A DNA stretch of 64,000 bases from Bacteroidota bacterium (GCA_018267215.1 JAFDYX010000028.1:54607-118606); one strand, 5' to 3'; numbered from the stretch's first letter, positions 10,701 to 18,659 are shown. The notes: generated from the sequence alone by a model not told the origin. Translations and numbers: made by a program.

Positions 10701-11913
10701 GGGGGGGTGGATAAGCGGGGGGCGCTCCGTTGCCAGCTTTTTGGGTAATCACATTTTTGCGATAGATTTTGTTTGTTTCGCCCATGTCCATAAACGCTAC
10801 TACATCGCGCAATGATTGTGTGTCGTTTTGGCGGTTTATCGAATACACTTCGATACGGGTGATGTTCAAGCCTGACGAGATCTGGCCGGGGATGTCGGTA
10901 GTCCAATGGAAAAAATTATCGCGGAAAAATTGAGCCAGAAAAAAATGGCGGTTGTCGTCATAGTTAGAAGCTACAATTTCAAACGGTCGTCCTTGCGACA
11001 TCCCGTTGCCGCTGCCCGTAATGTGGATGGTGTTTTGTTTTCCGCGTTGGGTGGTGGCCAGCACGGTGGTGGTAAGTTTACCAAACTGCAATTGGGCTTT
11101 TACCCCAAATAAATTTTGGGCGCCTTTTATCAAGCTGTTGTTTAGTGGAAGACTGACATTACCGATCTCTAATTTTTTTAACAGGTCTTCTTTCAGTCCT
11201 GAGTATTCCACCTTCATCCGATTCTGAAAATCGAAGGAGTTGTTGGTGTCGAAGTTGGTCGAAATTTTTAGTTTCTCACCCACCTTTCCCTGCACGCTCA
11301 GTTGTATCTGTTGGTTGAAATCCAACCCACCGTTGCGCTGCTGGCGGATGGGTATAGACGGGTTTTGAATTTTTTGAAATGAACCGCCCAGGTCGAGTGT
11401 TACGTTTCCTTTGGGTGTCAGCTCGATGTAGCTACCGCCAAAGATCCGGTCCAGTACGGGGCTTAAATATATTTTGGGCAACAGGTTGCGGCCGCTCACC
11501 GCGCTTTCTCCATCCAGCGCTAAGCTTTTGTTTTGATAATATTGCTTTTGAAATGACTTGTCCTGCTGTTTCGAAAAATCTTGAAACGGCATAGATGAGT
11601 TGGGGCGATACTGCACATTGCCCATGTTCTCATAAATATTGTACCGCATGCCCGAGTCGAGGGTGATTTCTGTTTTAAGACTTTTGGGATCTTTCAGGTA
11701 AAGCGGTGAAGACGTGGTATAATTAGAGAACGGATCGCCATAGCGGTCGCGCAGGCGGAAGTTGGGGAGATACGGGTTAAGGAATTTAAGTGAGGTAGAG
11801 TCCTTTTTTTTCAGGCGGAGAGAATCCTGTGCGTGAACAGCCACCGGCCAGCCGGCCGAAAGGCACAGCACCAGTCCTGCGATGGCCTGTATTTTCCGTT
11901 GCAATTCCCTCAA
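4714..11913 (-). CDS. sprA: Cell-surface protein SprA, type IX secretion translocon
   Basis: SprA (Sov in Porphyromonas) forms the very large outer-membrane beta-barrel through which type IX secretion cargo leaves the cell; in gliding species it is also needed for motility. The protein has 2,399 residues, matching the family's size of about 2,400. It begins with a signal peptide ending near VAVHAQ (residue 29) and ends with an aromatic-rich barrel strand. Long repeated barrel-like stretches such as FSLNAEFAQLLPGSSNKVQGQ fit SprA. The start is a TTG codon 7 bp after the ruvA stop; no in-frame ATG is nearby. At least two T9SS cargo proteins are encoded in this window (alpha-amylase and the S74 protein), so the system is used here. 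Confidence 0.95.
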   Translation of the reverse strand: MRELQRKIQAIAGLVLCLSAGWPVAVHAQDSLRLKKKDSTSLKFLNPYLPNFRLRDRYGDPFSNYTTSSPLYLKDPKSLKTEITLDSGMRYNIYENMGNVQYRPNSSMPFQDFSKQQDKSFQKQYYQNKSLALDGESAVSGRNLLPKIYLSPVLDRIFGGSYIELTPKGNVTLDLGGSFQKIQNPSIPIRQQRNGGLDFNQQIQLSVQGKVGEKLKISTNFDTNNSFDFQNRMKVEYSGLKEDLLKKLEIGNVSLPLNNSLIKGAQNLFGVKAQLQFGKLTTTVLATTQRGKQNTIHITGSGNGMSQGRPFEIVASNYDDNRHFFLAQFFRDNFFHWTTDIPGQISSGLNITRIEVYSINRQNDTQSLRDVVAFMDMGETNKIYRKNVITQKAGNGAPPAYPPPQHGIESNNLYDILTTGGISANSSSVVNALTSRGLKQGYDFERLQSARKLSPTEYTLNAQLGYITLQRKLQNDEALAVSYEYTYNGRSYKVGQMTEDYSNSPTNDVIYMKMLRPRAINIKDSVGGIYPTWNLMMKNIYNLGVTNLTKDGFQLRVIYRDDRTGIDNPQLQDGDPPVRAQQLVSVMSLDRLNPYGDPQPDGNFDYLEGITINSALGLIVVPYVEPFNDGLKYLFSSKFESNPDTRDFLYNKYLYDTLYHTTQAEAVLVNNKNKFFFVGSFKSGTGRDIIIQGAFSLTPGSVKVYSGGTPLREGFDYTVDYTFGKVTILNEGILNSGKDMDITYEQQDPFSFQTRSLLGTRLDYKLNDDVNIGATLLYYNERPLITRNLIGNEPARNFQYGLDINMKKNSRLLTKMVDALPFLETKEKSTFSLNAEFAQLLPGSSNKVQGQATSFIDDFENAATPYSLLSPQAWKLASTPRESAYDKTNGALNDLRSGYLRAKMSWFQIDNIFYVSGGYSYAPPNINLNNHYQRPVAPREIFPYFDNYIGNFYQPVLNVAYFPSERGQYNYNPNLNADATLQAPANNWAGITTAIRTNVDFDAANIEYLEFWMMDPFITGANGVVQDGIFNTNNTTGGNLIFHLGNVSEDVGHDNEQAFENGLPVDGNLSSNNVYQNSPWGYITNKQYVNNAFDNSSTSRPNQDVGFDGLSSAREATDPKFQSFINAVPATAQPIVLKDPSADDFQYYLGQDYDNNKAQVLQRYKNYNGLENNSPIVSGASAYSVAGTTLPDNEDINGDNTLTDVEDYYVYNINLRPNQLQVGNKYIVDKISPSAFPGVTWYLFRIPIRNFDSQVGEINGFKTIKYLRMVMTGFNQPVVLRMVNFRLVGQRWRQYTGSLLESALTEVPEPNYDNFTISTVNIEENGQPDGNKPGYVTPLARDYDVTSVVQRRLNEQSVQLCVTGLPDGDARAMYKNVTMDLFNYKRIQMFISVHGPLVKNNQTIGFLRIGTDWDQNYYEVQLPLAVTPPNTNSQSEVWPLQNQIDLALDDLYALKIQRDRAAYPLTVPYPQYGPQPLPDGKHSIRIMGRPDLSQLKMIMIGIRNPRDDGRSYDVCMWADELRLTGFDQTPGWAANVVMSTKLADLGTITGSYRHIGFGYGDVQTKIYQRSRSNINQFDISMNLNLEKLLPRNTGLKIPMFFSYESIIADPKFDPANPDLRINAALNAFATDAQRSAYLNKIMDISTRKSINFTNVRKMKVKKDAVNHIYDIENFTFTYLYTEANQHNFNLMQNTRKNVKGAVGWQYQSKFKGIQPLKDVKFTSSKYLQLLKDFNVNPVPTSMSVRGELERSFTKIAYRNNDPTSITQLPNYQKFFVFNRYYNMSWAITKSLKVDYNATANAIIDEPYGDINTQHARDSVIGNLKKLGRMKYFEQNINTTYTLPFDKFPATNWVSADYKYTVGYNWRAGPLETVDSLKIGNTIQNTRNQALTGKMDMVKLYNKIGFLKDINSPKPKPPPPKNEAERLRLARADTVPHPPELKLLKAMLRLIMSLRSINVTYMVTEGTMLAGFNKTPKLLGLDQSWMAPGVGFVLGEQDPYIAQKAANNGWLVHNKKLTTPFSQTQTKDFSLRASMEPFNDVKIQFDAKKTSNASFQEIFRDTTGQGAYAGLNPSRNGSYKISFISVATAFKNNNDMNSDVFNQFKTNLGVLQRRFKAYSSDGYNTQSQDVLIPAFIAAYSGRSAQTVGLSPFPSIPLPNWRLDYSGLNKLEPFKNIFSSVLISHAYSSSYMVANYSNSLLYNDFNQLNVSSSVENYNRSYLASQFNTDSLRQLVPVFVISQVLISETFAPLIGINVRTKTKLSFTFNYKTKRDISLSVPNAQITEVNGKDWSVEVGYTKNNMRLPFRDAGRIITLKNDITFRFTMSLMSTATIQRRIDQGSTITNGNINFQFRPNISYAINKKLQLQFYIERTTNNPLVSNSYYRATTRGGFKLIFQLTQ

Positions 11914-11919
11914 TCGTAT

Positions 11920-12510
11920 TTAGGCAGTTTTTAGTGCTTGTTTCACCAACTCTTCCAAACTGATGGCTCCACCGGTTTTTTTCAGCAGGGCATCTACGCT
12001 CCGTTCGGCCTGCACTCTGCCGATACCCAGCGTAACCAATGCTGTTAACGCCTCGCTTCGCAGCGTATTGCGCGAAATACCTGAAATAACCGAACTATCT
12101 TCTATAGAATCCTTCTTCAGTTTATCTCTCAGTTCTAAGATCAGGCGCTGGGCTGTTTTCCCTCCTATTCCCTTCACAGCCTGAAGGGCGGCCGTATTTT
12201 CGTGGATGATGGCCGATTTTAGTTCATCGGGCGGCAAATAGCTGAGCACCACCAAAGCTGTGCTGGGCCCTATCCCGTTTACTGAAATGAGCATCTGGAA
12301 CATCTGTTTTTCGGCTTCGGTGGCAAACCCAAAAAGTATGTGGGCATCTTCGCGCACATGCAGGTAGGTAGCCAACTGAATGTCTTCCCGGTCTTTAATT
12401 TCAGAAAATGTATGCAGTGAAATACCTACCTGGTAACCGATGCCGTTTACTTCAATGATGGCATGAGTCGGTTCTTTGTGAACTAATTTACCCTTGAGAT
12501 AGGCAATCAT
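11920..12510 (-). CDS. ruvA: Holliday junction branch migration protein RuvA
   Basis: RuvA binds Holliday junctions as a tetramer and recruits the RuvB motor for branch migration in recombinational repair. The 196-residue protein has the N-terminal OB fold (MIAYLKGKL...), two helix-hairpin-helix motifs (VNGIGPSTAL and VKGIGGKTAQRLILELRDKL) and the C-terminal RuvB-binding helix bundle. It is followed 6 bp later by sprA on the same strand, so the two are almost certainly cotranscribed. The pairing of a repair gene with sprA looks like conserved gene order rather than shared function. Confidence 0.96.
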   Translation of the reverse strand: MIAYLKGKLVHKEPTHAIIEVNGIGYQVGISLHTFSEIKDREDIQLATYLHVREDAHILFGFATEAEKQMFQMLISVNGIGPSTALVVLSYLPPDELKSAIIHENTAALQAVKGIGGKTAQRLILELRDKLKKDSIEDSSVISGISRNTLRSEALTALVTLGIGRVQAERSVDALLKKTGGAISLEELVKQALKTA

Positions 12511-12653
12511 GAATAAGTTTAAAAAATAGGTTTAAAGAAAGTTGAAAATTAATCAATTTGGATGGCAAGTCAAGTGTGGCAGAAACAAAATTCTGATTGG
12601 AAAACCCGTGAGTATATCTCTAAAAAATATTTATGAAAATTAGAGTATGCAGG

Positions 12654-12668
12654 GCGGCATATTGCCGC
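12654..12668. repeat. Short perfect hairpin GCGGCATATTGCCGC
   Basis: A 6-bp perfect stem with a 3-nt loop lies in the 220-bp gap between ruvA and the DUF6326-like gene. It has no T-run on either side, so it is a weak terminator candidate at best. The rest of the gap holds no recognisable gene. Confidence 0.3.
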
Positions 12669-12730
12669 AAGAACGGTATTGGAAAACAGCTTGACAGAAA
12701 ATATCTTAAACGCTTTATCAATCCCACTAA

Positions 12731-13141
12731 TTAATTCTTCGGCCATAGCCAAGCTTGTATTACTACAATTGATGTAATGATACTTTCTATAAAAGACAGC
12801 ATTACATAAAACATCCTCCACTCTGAAATGGATGAGATACCTACTAACAGAGTGAACAAGGTAAAAAATATTCCAATCCCTACATTTATCCATTTTGTCA
12901 ATTTGGGCGATAGCATTAGCGAAAGAAAAATCATTAAAGCCGGGATTGCCAAAGTAAAAGATGCTGCGAATAATTTTATTGGAGTGTTCAACATATTTTG
13001 TCCGTCCAATAGTCCGGCTACTTTTTGGGGAACGTATAGTTCAAAATAATCACCATAGATGTAACAAAACATTACTGCCGTCCATAAAGCAGATAGTTTA
13101 ACCCTTACATTTATCTTGTATTCTTCCAATTCCTTTATCAT
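12731..13141 (-). CDS. Small four-helix membrane protein, DUF6326-like
   Basis: A 136-residue integral membrane protein with about four hydrophobic segments, near residues 17-35, 50-75, 83-103 and 107-130. The pattern (SALWTAVMFCYIYGDYFELYVP near the N-terminus) resembles the DUF6326 family; the assignment is from memory and moderate. The function is unknown. Its start overlaps the stop of the DUF4386 gene by 4 bp (ATGA), so the two are translationally coupled and probably work together. The region is AT-rich compared with the flanking sprA and cysteine synthase genes, which may indicate an acquired pair. Confidence 0.7.
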   Translation of the reverse strand: MIKELEEYKINVRVKLSALWTAVMFCYIYGDYFELYVPQKVAGLLDGQNMLNTPIKLFAASFTLAIPALMIFLSLMLSPKLTKWINVGIGIFFTLFTLLVGISSISEWRMFYVMLSFIESIITSIVVIQAWLWPKN

Positions 13142-13833
13142 GTAGTGGTTAATTTATTGTTTACTCCTACAATTAATAGCCATAAGCAAGTGCCTATTTC
13201 ACCAATGCTTGCTGGCAAACTTATGTAAGATGAAATTCCTAAATCAGAATAACTTGGGATTATACTACGACCAAAGAAATTTATTAAATATCCAAAACAA
13301 CCAAGCATTAGCAGCACTCCTAAAGTTTTGGGAAGAAAATTTGATTTGAAAACCAAATAGCCAAACGGAAATAACCAAAGTCCAGAAAAAATGTGAATAA
13401 GGCGCATCCCATCATCATATTGGTTAATGTAAAATAAAACCTGCGATTGTACATACTCCATAGAAAAACCTTTGAGATAAGTTGGGTTTGTAACCAATGA
13501 AAGTGCTGTAAATTCATTTTGAGCATTTATAAAATACATTGGCACACTAATAATTGCTAAAAGAACCATCAGCTTTGCCATATTCTCATTGACTTGCCGC
13601 AATAGTTTATACAAAACAATGGGTAAAAAAAGAAAGAAAATATAACAAAGTAGCCCTCCGGCAATTCCCAATCTGAATGTTGTTTCTGACGCTGCAATAT
13701 TTTGAAAAGTTAAAGTGGCATCGGTATAATTAATGAGTTTTGAAGGAACATACATTAGGCTAAATATTCCTGTTAGTACAACGCCCAAATAAATTAGGCC
13801 TGCAATTCTTGAGGTCTGATTTTTTTTTGACAT
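13138..13833 (-). CDS. DUF4386 family membrane protein
   Basis: A 231-residue membrane protein with six likely transmembrane helices. The N-terminal signature RIAGLIYLGVVLTGIFSLMY and the following KLINYTDA segment are typical of DUF4386, a family of unknown function in Bacteroidota and Firmicutes often found next to small membrane proteins or regulators. It is the first gene of a two-gene unit with the DUF6326-like gene. The 185 bp upstream, up to the cysteine synthase gene, shows no clear promoter box. Confidence 0.82.
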   Translation of the reverse strand: MSKKNQTSRIAGLIYLGVVLTGIFSLMYVPSKLINYTDATLTFQNIAASETTFRLGIAGGLLCYIFFLFLPIVLYKLLRQVNENMAKLMVLLAIISVPMYFINAQNEFTALSLVTNPTYLKGFSMEYVQSQVLFYINQYDDGMRLIHIFSGLWLFPFGYLVFKSNFLPKTLGVLLMLGCFGYLINFFGRSIIPSYSDLGISSYISLPASIGEIGTCLWLLIVGVNNKLTTT

Positions 13834-14018
13834 AAATAGTTTCTGGCTTATTAGACGTTCAATTTCAGACTTTGTTACAAGTGTCTGTTTGCAATGACTC
13901 TAACAAGCCTCTACCATATTTACCGATAGCATACCCGCAAAAAAAGTTAATTGGGATGCGATGATAAAATCGCGCCTACTGGGCGTCCTGATAGCCTGAA
14001 AGACGATTCGAAACGCAA

Positions 14019-14972
14019 TTAATCAAACAAACCGCTGCTCAAATATTTCAAGCCTGTGTCGCAAGCTACTGTCATCACTGTGTGACCGGCACCTAATTGG
14101 GCAGCTATTTTCAGTGCTGCCGCTACATTCAGTCCGGTGGATGTGCCGGCAAAAATGCCTTCCTCGGCTGCCAGTTTTTTTGCTGTTGCCCGGGCTTCTG
14201 TTTCATCTACGGCACGGATGTCATCATAAAAATCTTTGTTGAGCAGCGGAGGTACAAAACCTACCCCAATGCCATCCACTTTATGAATGCCTTTTTCACC
14301 GCGGCTCAGCAGCGGTGCCGAAGCCGGCTCCAGCACGGTAACTTTTGTTGTCGGGTTTACTTTTTTCAAATACTTCGATGTACCCATCAACATACCGGCC
14401 GTGCCCACCGCGCCACAGAATGCGTCAATGCGTTGGGGCAATAGTTGACTGATCATTTCTTCGGCCATCTTCTGATAGCCCACAAAAGCATCTTCATTGT
14501 AAAACTGCCTGGTAAAAAAATAACCGGGCTGACCGGCAAGGTTTTCTGCCCGTTTAATCATCCTTGGAACAAGGTCGGGAGTAATCTTCCCCCCATCGCT
14601 GGGTTCCAGTTCCAATTCAGCACCAAGCAACTGCATGGCCTGCAGTTTTTCTTTCGCAAATGCATCCGAAGAAATTACCTTGAAGCGGTATCCTTTTGCG
14701 CGGCAAACCATAGCTAGCGAAGTGCCGGTGCTGCCGCCCGTACATTCTATTACCGTCATGCCGGACGAAAGGATGCCTTTCTGTTCGGCACCTTCAATGA
14801 TGGCCAGCGCCATCCTGTCTTTGTAGGATCCTGTCGGGTTAAAGTACTCTAACTTCACATACACATCGGCACTGTTGGGTGGCACAATGTGGCGGAGGCG
14901 CACCACCGGTGTTTTTCCGATGGCTCCTAAAATGGAATGTGTGTATATCTTGCTATTGGCTTCCGTTTTCAT
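14019..14972 (-). CDS. PLP-dependent cysteine synthase family protein
   Basis: A 317-residue fold-type II PLP enzyme of the O-acetylserine sulfhydrylase/cystathionine beta-synthase group. The PLP lysine is K51 in NPTGSYKDRMA. The phosphate-binding loop GGSTGTS is near residues 79-85, and the substrate loop GTAGMLMG is near 190. The expected reaction is O-acetylserine plus sulfide to cysteine. It differs somewhat from canonical CysK (for example ECTGGSTGTS in place of EPTSGNTG), so cysteine desulfhydrase or another beta-replacement activity is possible. It starts 3 bp after the M28 peptidase gene and is probably cotranscribed with it. Confidence 0.82.
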   Translation of the reverse strand: MKTEANSKIYTHSILGAIGKTPVVRLRHIVPPNSADVYVKLEYFNPTGSYKDRMALAIIEGAEQKGILSSGMTVIECTGGSTGTSLAMVCRAKGYRFKVISSDAFAKEKLQAMQLLGAELELEPSDGGKITPDLVPRMIKRAENLAGQPGYFFTRQFYNEDAFVGYQKMAEEMISQLLPQRIDAFCGAVGTAGMLMGTSKYLKKVNPTTKVTVLEPASAPLLSRGEKGIHKVDGIGVGFVPPLLNKDFYDDIRAVDETEARATAKKLAAEEGIFAGTSTGLNVAAALKIAAQLGAGHTVMTVACDTGLKYLSSGLFD

Positions 14973-14975
14973 CAG

Positions 14976-17213
14976 TCATCGCATCATTAAAATGGTATTC
15001 ACGGCCTCCACCTGTTTTGAAAATGACAAAAGTGTTTGCGTTACAATGGCCAGTTGTTCTTGTGCTTCTGTAAAATTTCTCTGCTCAATAGCCTCTCGCA
15101 CACCGGGCAATGTTTTTACGCCATAGCCTGTATAAAATCCCGGGGCATAAATAGTATGGCGATACCACGGTCTGCGCGGCAACCCCTTTTCGGAAATCAA
15201 AAGCCTCTCTGATTTATAAAGCAGTTGATTGAGGCGCACCAAGTTGGTATTGGGTTTGGGATTGGATGAGTACAGGTCGCTGAAGGTGTTCACATTTTTT
15301 TCTAATTGGCTCAACGCATTTTGGAGATCGGCAAAGTTGAGATAAGGCACACTTGCTTTAGGAGTGGGCACCACAAATTTTTTAGTGGGATCGGCAGCCT
15401 GCGTATAACGGTTTTCGCGTATCATCTGGTTTTCTACTTCGGTACTTTCGCGCAGGTTATCAATTAATGCCGTTACCTCCGAAGCATACACAGCCACGGT
15501 TTTCTGAAATGTTTTAAAATCAAACGGCAGCACATCGGCATCGGCCAGCCGCAGCGTAGTGCGGCCGGTGGTTTGGGCGAGGGTTACGCCATATTGAAAA
15601 TTGGGGTCTTTAAACCTGCGGTAATGGTCATAGCTGTCGTAGATAGAATGGTATTCTCCTCCATCACTCTCACCGCCATAGCCGAAGTCGAGCGAAGCAA
15701 TGCCGAGGTGTTGGATGAAAGGAGTATAGTCTGAGCCGGAGCCCATCGCCCCGATAGCTATTGATTTCCGGTTTAAAATTTCTTTTCGTGCTTTGGCCGA
15801 TCCGGCATGTGCTGCCTCGGCCGATTTTCTCCGTTCTAAAACACTGACCTTTGTCTGTGGGTCAATCACATCGCGGGCTACTTCATTCACCAATGTTTCC
15901 AGCGTATGCGATCCCTCGGCATACAAAAACCCACGCCCGCTGCCATCTGTGTTAATGTACACCACAGCCTTTTCCGACAGCTCGTCTGCATGGTGTTCGG
16001 CCCACTCGGTGGAGCCCATCAGCGATGGCTCCTCGGCATCCCATGCACAATAAACAATAGTACGTTTTGGTTTCCATCCGGCTTTTACCAACTCGGCTAC
16101 GCTGCGGGCTTCTTCCAACTCTGCCGCCAGCCCGCTGTCGGGGTCGCTCGCCCCGTTCACCCAGGCATCGTGGTGGTTGCCGCGAATAACCCACTCATCG
16201 GGGTACTCCGATCCTTTTAGTTTGGCGATGACATCATAGGCCGGTTTAAAATCCCAATTGAATTCGAGCTTCAGGTGAACCTTGTCAGTGCTGGGGCCTA
16301 CATGGTAAGTGAGCGGCAAAGCCCCGCGCCACCTTTCGGGCGCCACCGGCCCGCCCAAGGCAAGAAGAAGAGGCTTGGCATCTGCATACGAAATCGGGAT
16401 GACGGGAATCTTCAATAAGTTAGCTGCATCCTTCCGGTCTATGCGCTTGGCATCAACCGTAGATCCATAGCCGGGCGTGGTGGGGTCGCCCGGATAGATC
16501 GGCATATCGAGCACAGAGCCGCGCTGCACGCCATGTTCATTTTTGTAAGCTCCTTTCGGATATACATCGCCCTGAAAATAACCATCTCCTTCGGGATCAG
16601 AATAAATGATGCACCCGATAGCGCCATGCTCTTGCGCCACCTTGGGCTTGATGCCGCGCCACGAACCGCCATACTTGGCTATCACAATTTTTCCTTTTAC
16701 ATCTATGCCCAACTTATCGAGCTCTTCATAATCGGCAGGCACTCCGTAATTCACAAAAACCAATTCACCCGTTACATCGCCATCGGGCGACCAGCAATTG
16801 TACACCGGCAATTGCTCAGACTTCTGCCCCGATGTGGCATCTTCCTTCAAAGCCGGCTCCTCCAACTTGGCCACAAATTTCTGAGCACCTAATAATTCCA
16901 ACATTCTGACTTTGGGCGTAGGGAACAGAACCTGAAAAGTTTCGATCTGCGTATCATATCCCCAGCTTTTAAAAAGATCGCGGATATATTCGGCATTGAC
17001 TTTTCCATAGGGCGAGCCCACGTGGTGCGGCCTGGCCGACAGGCGTTTGATCAGGTCGTCAATATTTTTTGATTGCAGGTGGCTATCAAATTTGTTCTCC
17101 AACTTTAGCTGGGCATCGGCATTTTCTTTCACAAAGCCGGTAAGCGACTGGGCTTGAGCTTGTACCCCAAAAAGCAGACAAGTAAAAAAAGGGATAAACA
17201 AATAGCGATTCAT
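14976..17213 (-). CDS. M28 family metallopeptidase, glutamate carboxypeptidase II-like
   Basis: A 745-residue exported peptidase with the three-part layout of glutamate carboxypeptidase II. It has a signal peptide (residues 1-21, ending VQAQAQ), a split M28 catalytic domain with a protease-associated insert at about residues 120-290, and a C-terminal transferrin-receptor-like dimerisation domain. Likely zinc ligands are the His in GNHHDAW, the Asp in GASDPDSG, the Glu pair in WDAEEPSLMGS (the first Glu catalytic), the Asp in NTDGSG, and the His in EYHSIYDSYDHY. It probably trims acidic peptides in the periplasm. It precedes the cysteine synthase gene by 3 bp. Confidence 0.9.
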   Translation of the reverse strand: MNRYLFIPFFTCLLFGVQAQAQSLTGFVKENADAQLKLENKFDSHLQSKNIDDLIKRLSARPHHVGSPYGKVNAEYIRDLFKSWGYDTQIETFQVLFPTPKVRMLELLGAQKFVAKLEEPALKEDATSGQKSEQLPVYNCWSPDGDVTGELVFVNYGVPADYEELDKLGIDVKGKIVIAKYGGSWRGIKPKVAQEHGAIGCIIYSDPEGDGYFQGDVYPKGAYKNEHGVQRGSVLDMPIYPGDPTTPGYGSTVDAKRIDRKDAANLLKIPVIPISYADAKPLLLALGGPVAPERWRGALPLTYHVGPSTDKVHLKLEFNWDFKPAYDVIAKLKGSEYPDEWVIRGNHHDAWVNGASDPDSGLAAELEEARSVAELVKAGWKPKRTIVYCAWDAEEPSLMGSTEWAEHHADELSEKAVVYINTDGSGRGFLYAEGSHTLETLVNEVARDVIDPQTKVSVLERRKSAEAAHAGSAKARKEILNRKSIAIGAMGSGSDYTPFIQHLGIASLDFGYGGESDGGEYHSIYDSYDHYRRFKDPNFQYGVTLAQTTGRTTLRLADADVLPFDFKTFQKTVAVYASEVTALIDNLRESTEVENQMIRENRYTQAADPTKKFVVPTPKASVPYLNFADLQNALSQLEKNVNTFSDLYSSNPKPNTNLVRLNQLLYKSERLLISEKGLPRRPWYRHTIYAPGFYTGYGVKTLPGVREAIEQRNFTEAQEQLAIVTQTLLSFSKQVEAVNTILMMR

Positions 17214-17391
17214 GGGTAACTGATTAAAGGTTAGATTTTTTGAAGCCTACAAACAGAACTGTGTCAGTTGGTTTTTAAAATTAAAAATTTCAATAGTCAT
17301 TATCAAGACTAATATGGATGATGGCTGGCTTTCATCCGTGTGTGGTGGCTCATGCACCTTCCTTCAACAGTTCCGTTTAAAAACATAAAAA

Positions 17392-17429
17392 GCAGGTATC
17401 GTGCAGTTTTTGTTACTGCACATACCTGC
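17392..17429 (-). terminator. Intrinsic terminator after yfiR-like gene 1
   Basis: GCAGGTAT-c-GTGCAG pairs with CTGCAC-ATACCTGC (14 bp with one bulge, 9-nt loop). On the minus strand it is followed by TTTTTATGTTTTT, so it ends transcription of the first YfiR-like gene. Confidence 0.8.
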
Positions 17430-17464
17430 CTAGTAAAACTAATTATTCGTTCCTTGCTTATCGC

Positions 17465-17971
17465 TTAAATCAAAATAGCCATGGTGGTAAGTTGGCTGGC
17501 TACTTTGAGGTTATTGTTGTTTATAGAAGATTGGTTGATTTCAAATTTCAACCTTTCGTCCACCACTTTAAAGTTAATGCAGCTTCCTTTGGCTCCCAGA
17601 TTAGAGCTATCGGTAATGGTGAGGACAGACTTTCCATTGATGGAACTGCGCACGTTATCAAAATCCTTGCTTTTATTTCTCCCAATGTAAACTACGGAGC
17701 AGGTAGCTGCTTCCGATGGCGATGCCAATTTCTTAATGACATATTTTTTGGCGCCTCTCGGCTTGCCTTCGTAGTTTTTCAGGATGTTGAACACCTGGTC
17801 TTCGCCCAATACGCCCACTACAAATTCTGTTTCCTCATCAGGCGGCCACTGAATGTACTTCATAAAATTGTAGATCATGGCAGCCTGAACTTCTTGAATC
17901 GGCTTTTCAGTTTGGGCAGACACGCTGGCTATAATGCCAAAGAATAATGCCAAAAAAATATTTTTCTTCAT
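17465..17971 (-). CDS. YfiR-like periplasmic protein (DUF4154), copy 1
   Basis: A 168-residue protein with a signal peptide (MKKNIFLALFFGIIASVSAQ) and one DUF4154/YfiR domain. The family's N-terminal pattern is visible as AAMIYNFMKYIQWP, followed by FVVGVLG, a central CSVVYIG and SVLTITD, and the C-terminal GSCINFKVVDERLKFEIN. YfiR of Pseudomonas is a periplasmic repressor of the diguanylate cyclase YfiN; here no GGDEF gene is adjacent, so the partner is unknown. It is the last of three tandem paralogues, close in sequence to copy 2, and has its own terminator. Confidence 0.85.
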   Translation of the reverse strand: MKKNIFLALFFGIIASVSAQTEKPIQEVQAAMIYNFMKYIQWPPDEETEFVVGVLGEDQVFNILKNYEGKPRGAKKYVIKKLASPSEAATCSVVYIGRNKSKDFDNVRSSINGKSVLTITDSSNLGAKGSCINFKVVDERLKFEINQSSINNNNLKVASQLTTMAILI

Positions 17972-17987
17972 GCACCGGATTTTAACG

Positions 17988-17998
17988 GTGCTAATTAG
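17988..17998. promoter_or_regulatory. Shared upstream motif of yfiR-like copy 1
   Basis: GTGCTAATTAG lies 17 bp before the start of copy 1. The same 11-mer lies at 18660-18670, 18 bp before copy 2, and both are followed by an A-run. It could be an operator or a core promoter part shared by the two paralogues, or residue of the duplication. Confidence 0.4.
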
Positions 17999-18016
17999 GA
18001 AAACTTTCGGAAACAG

Positions 18017-18044
18017 AAAAACTCCTATGTTATTTAGGAGTTTT
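18017..18044 (-). terminator. Intrinsic terminator after yfiR-like gene 2
   Basis: AAAACTCCT and AGGAGTTTT form a 9-bp stem around a 10-nt loop between copies 2 and 1. The T-rich 3' arm continues into TTTTTCTG on the minus strand. Confidence 0.7.
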
Positions 18045-18132
18045 CATGTTTTCTTAAAATCGGAATGGCTTATGTATATCGCTATCCGGCTTTGTATTTT
18101 TTAGAGCCAAGCCTCACCCGGCTCGCCACCTC

Positions 18133-18642
18133 TTACAGTAAAATAGCCATACTGGAAAGTTGGCCTGCTACTTTGAGGTTGGCACTGGCCATAGACCCCT
18201 GATTGATTTCAAATTTCAATTTATCATCAACCACCTTAAAATTGATACAACTTCCTTTTTTGCCCAAGTTAAAGCTGTCGGTAATGGTCAGGATAGATTT
18301 AGCACCAATGGCATTGCGCACGTTATCAAAGTCTTTACTCTTGTTTTTGCCGATGTACACCACAGCGCAGGTAGTCGCTTCAGATGGATCGGCTAATTTT
18401 TTGATAGCATATTTTTTGGATCCTTTCGGTTTGCCGTCATAATAACTTTTCAGGGTATTGTAAACGTTGTCTTCGCCCAATACACCCACCACAAATTCTG
18501 TCCCACCATCATCCGGCCATTGGATGTATTTCATAAAATTATAGATCATGGCCGCATGGATTTCGTGCATCGGCTTTTCAGTTTGTGCTGACAAACTTGC
18601 CACACTGCACAGAAACAAAGCCAAAAGGAAAATTTTTCTCAT
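18133..18642 (-). CDS. YfiR-like periplasmic protein (DUF4154), copy 2
   Basis: A 169-residue exported YfiR/DUF4154 protein with signal peptide MRKIFLLALFLCSVASLSAQ. It is very similar to copy 1 over its whole length, with shared blocks such as EIHAAMIYNFMKYIQWP, FVVGVLGEDNVYN, CAVVYIGKNKSKDFDNVR and GSCINFKVVDDKLKFEINQ, so the two arose by recent tandem duplication. The function should follow the family: a small periplasmic protein that binds and inhibits a membrane sensor. It is flanked by terminators on both sides, so it is transcribed alone. Confidence 0.85.
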   Translation of the reverse strand: MRKIFLLALFLCSVASLSAQTEKPMHEIHAAMIYNFMKYIQWPDDGGTEFVVGVLGEDNVYNTLKSYYDGKPKGSKKYAIKKLADPSEATTCAVVYIGKNKSKDFDNVRNAIGAKSILTITDSFNLGKKGSCINFKVVDDKLKFEINQGSMASANLKVAGQLSSMAILL

Positions 18643-18659
18643 TTTGATTAAAATTTTAT

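Noticed and set aside
4822-11594. Several frames of 60-140 codons on the plus strand across sprA
   Set aside because: They are antisense shadows of the long sprA frame, with no recognisable domains or start signals.
12570-12893. A 107-codon frame on the minus strand
   Set aside because: It overlaps the DUF6326-like membrane protein in another frame, has no domain and has a composition typical of a shadow frame.
17214-17464. A small RNA gene at the strong hairpin before yfiR-like copy 1
   Set aside because: The hairpin with its U-tract is well explained as the terminator of the adjacent gene; no separate promoter box is visible.
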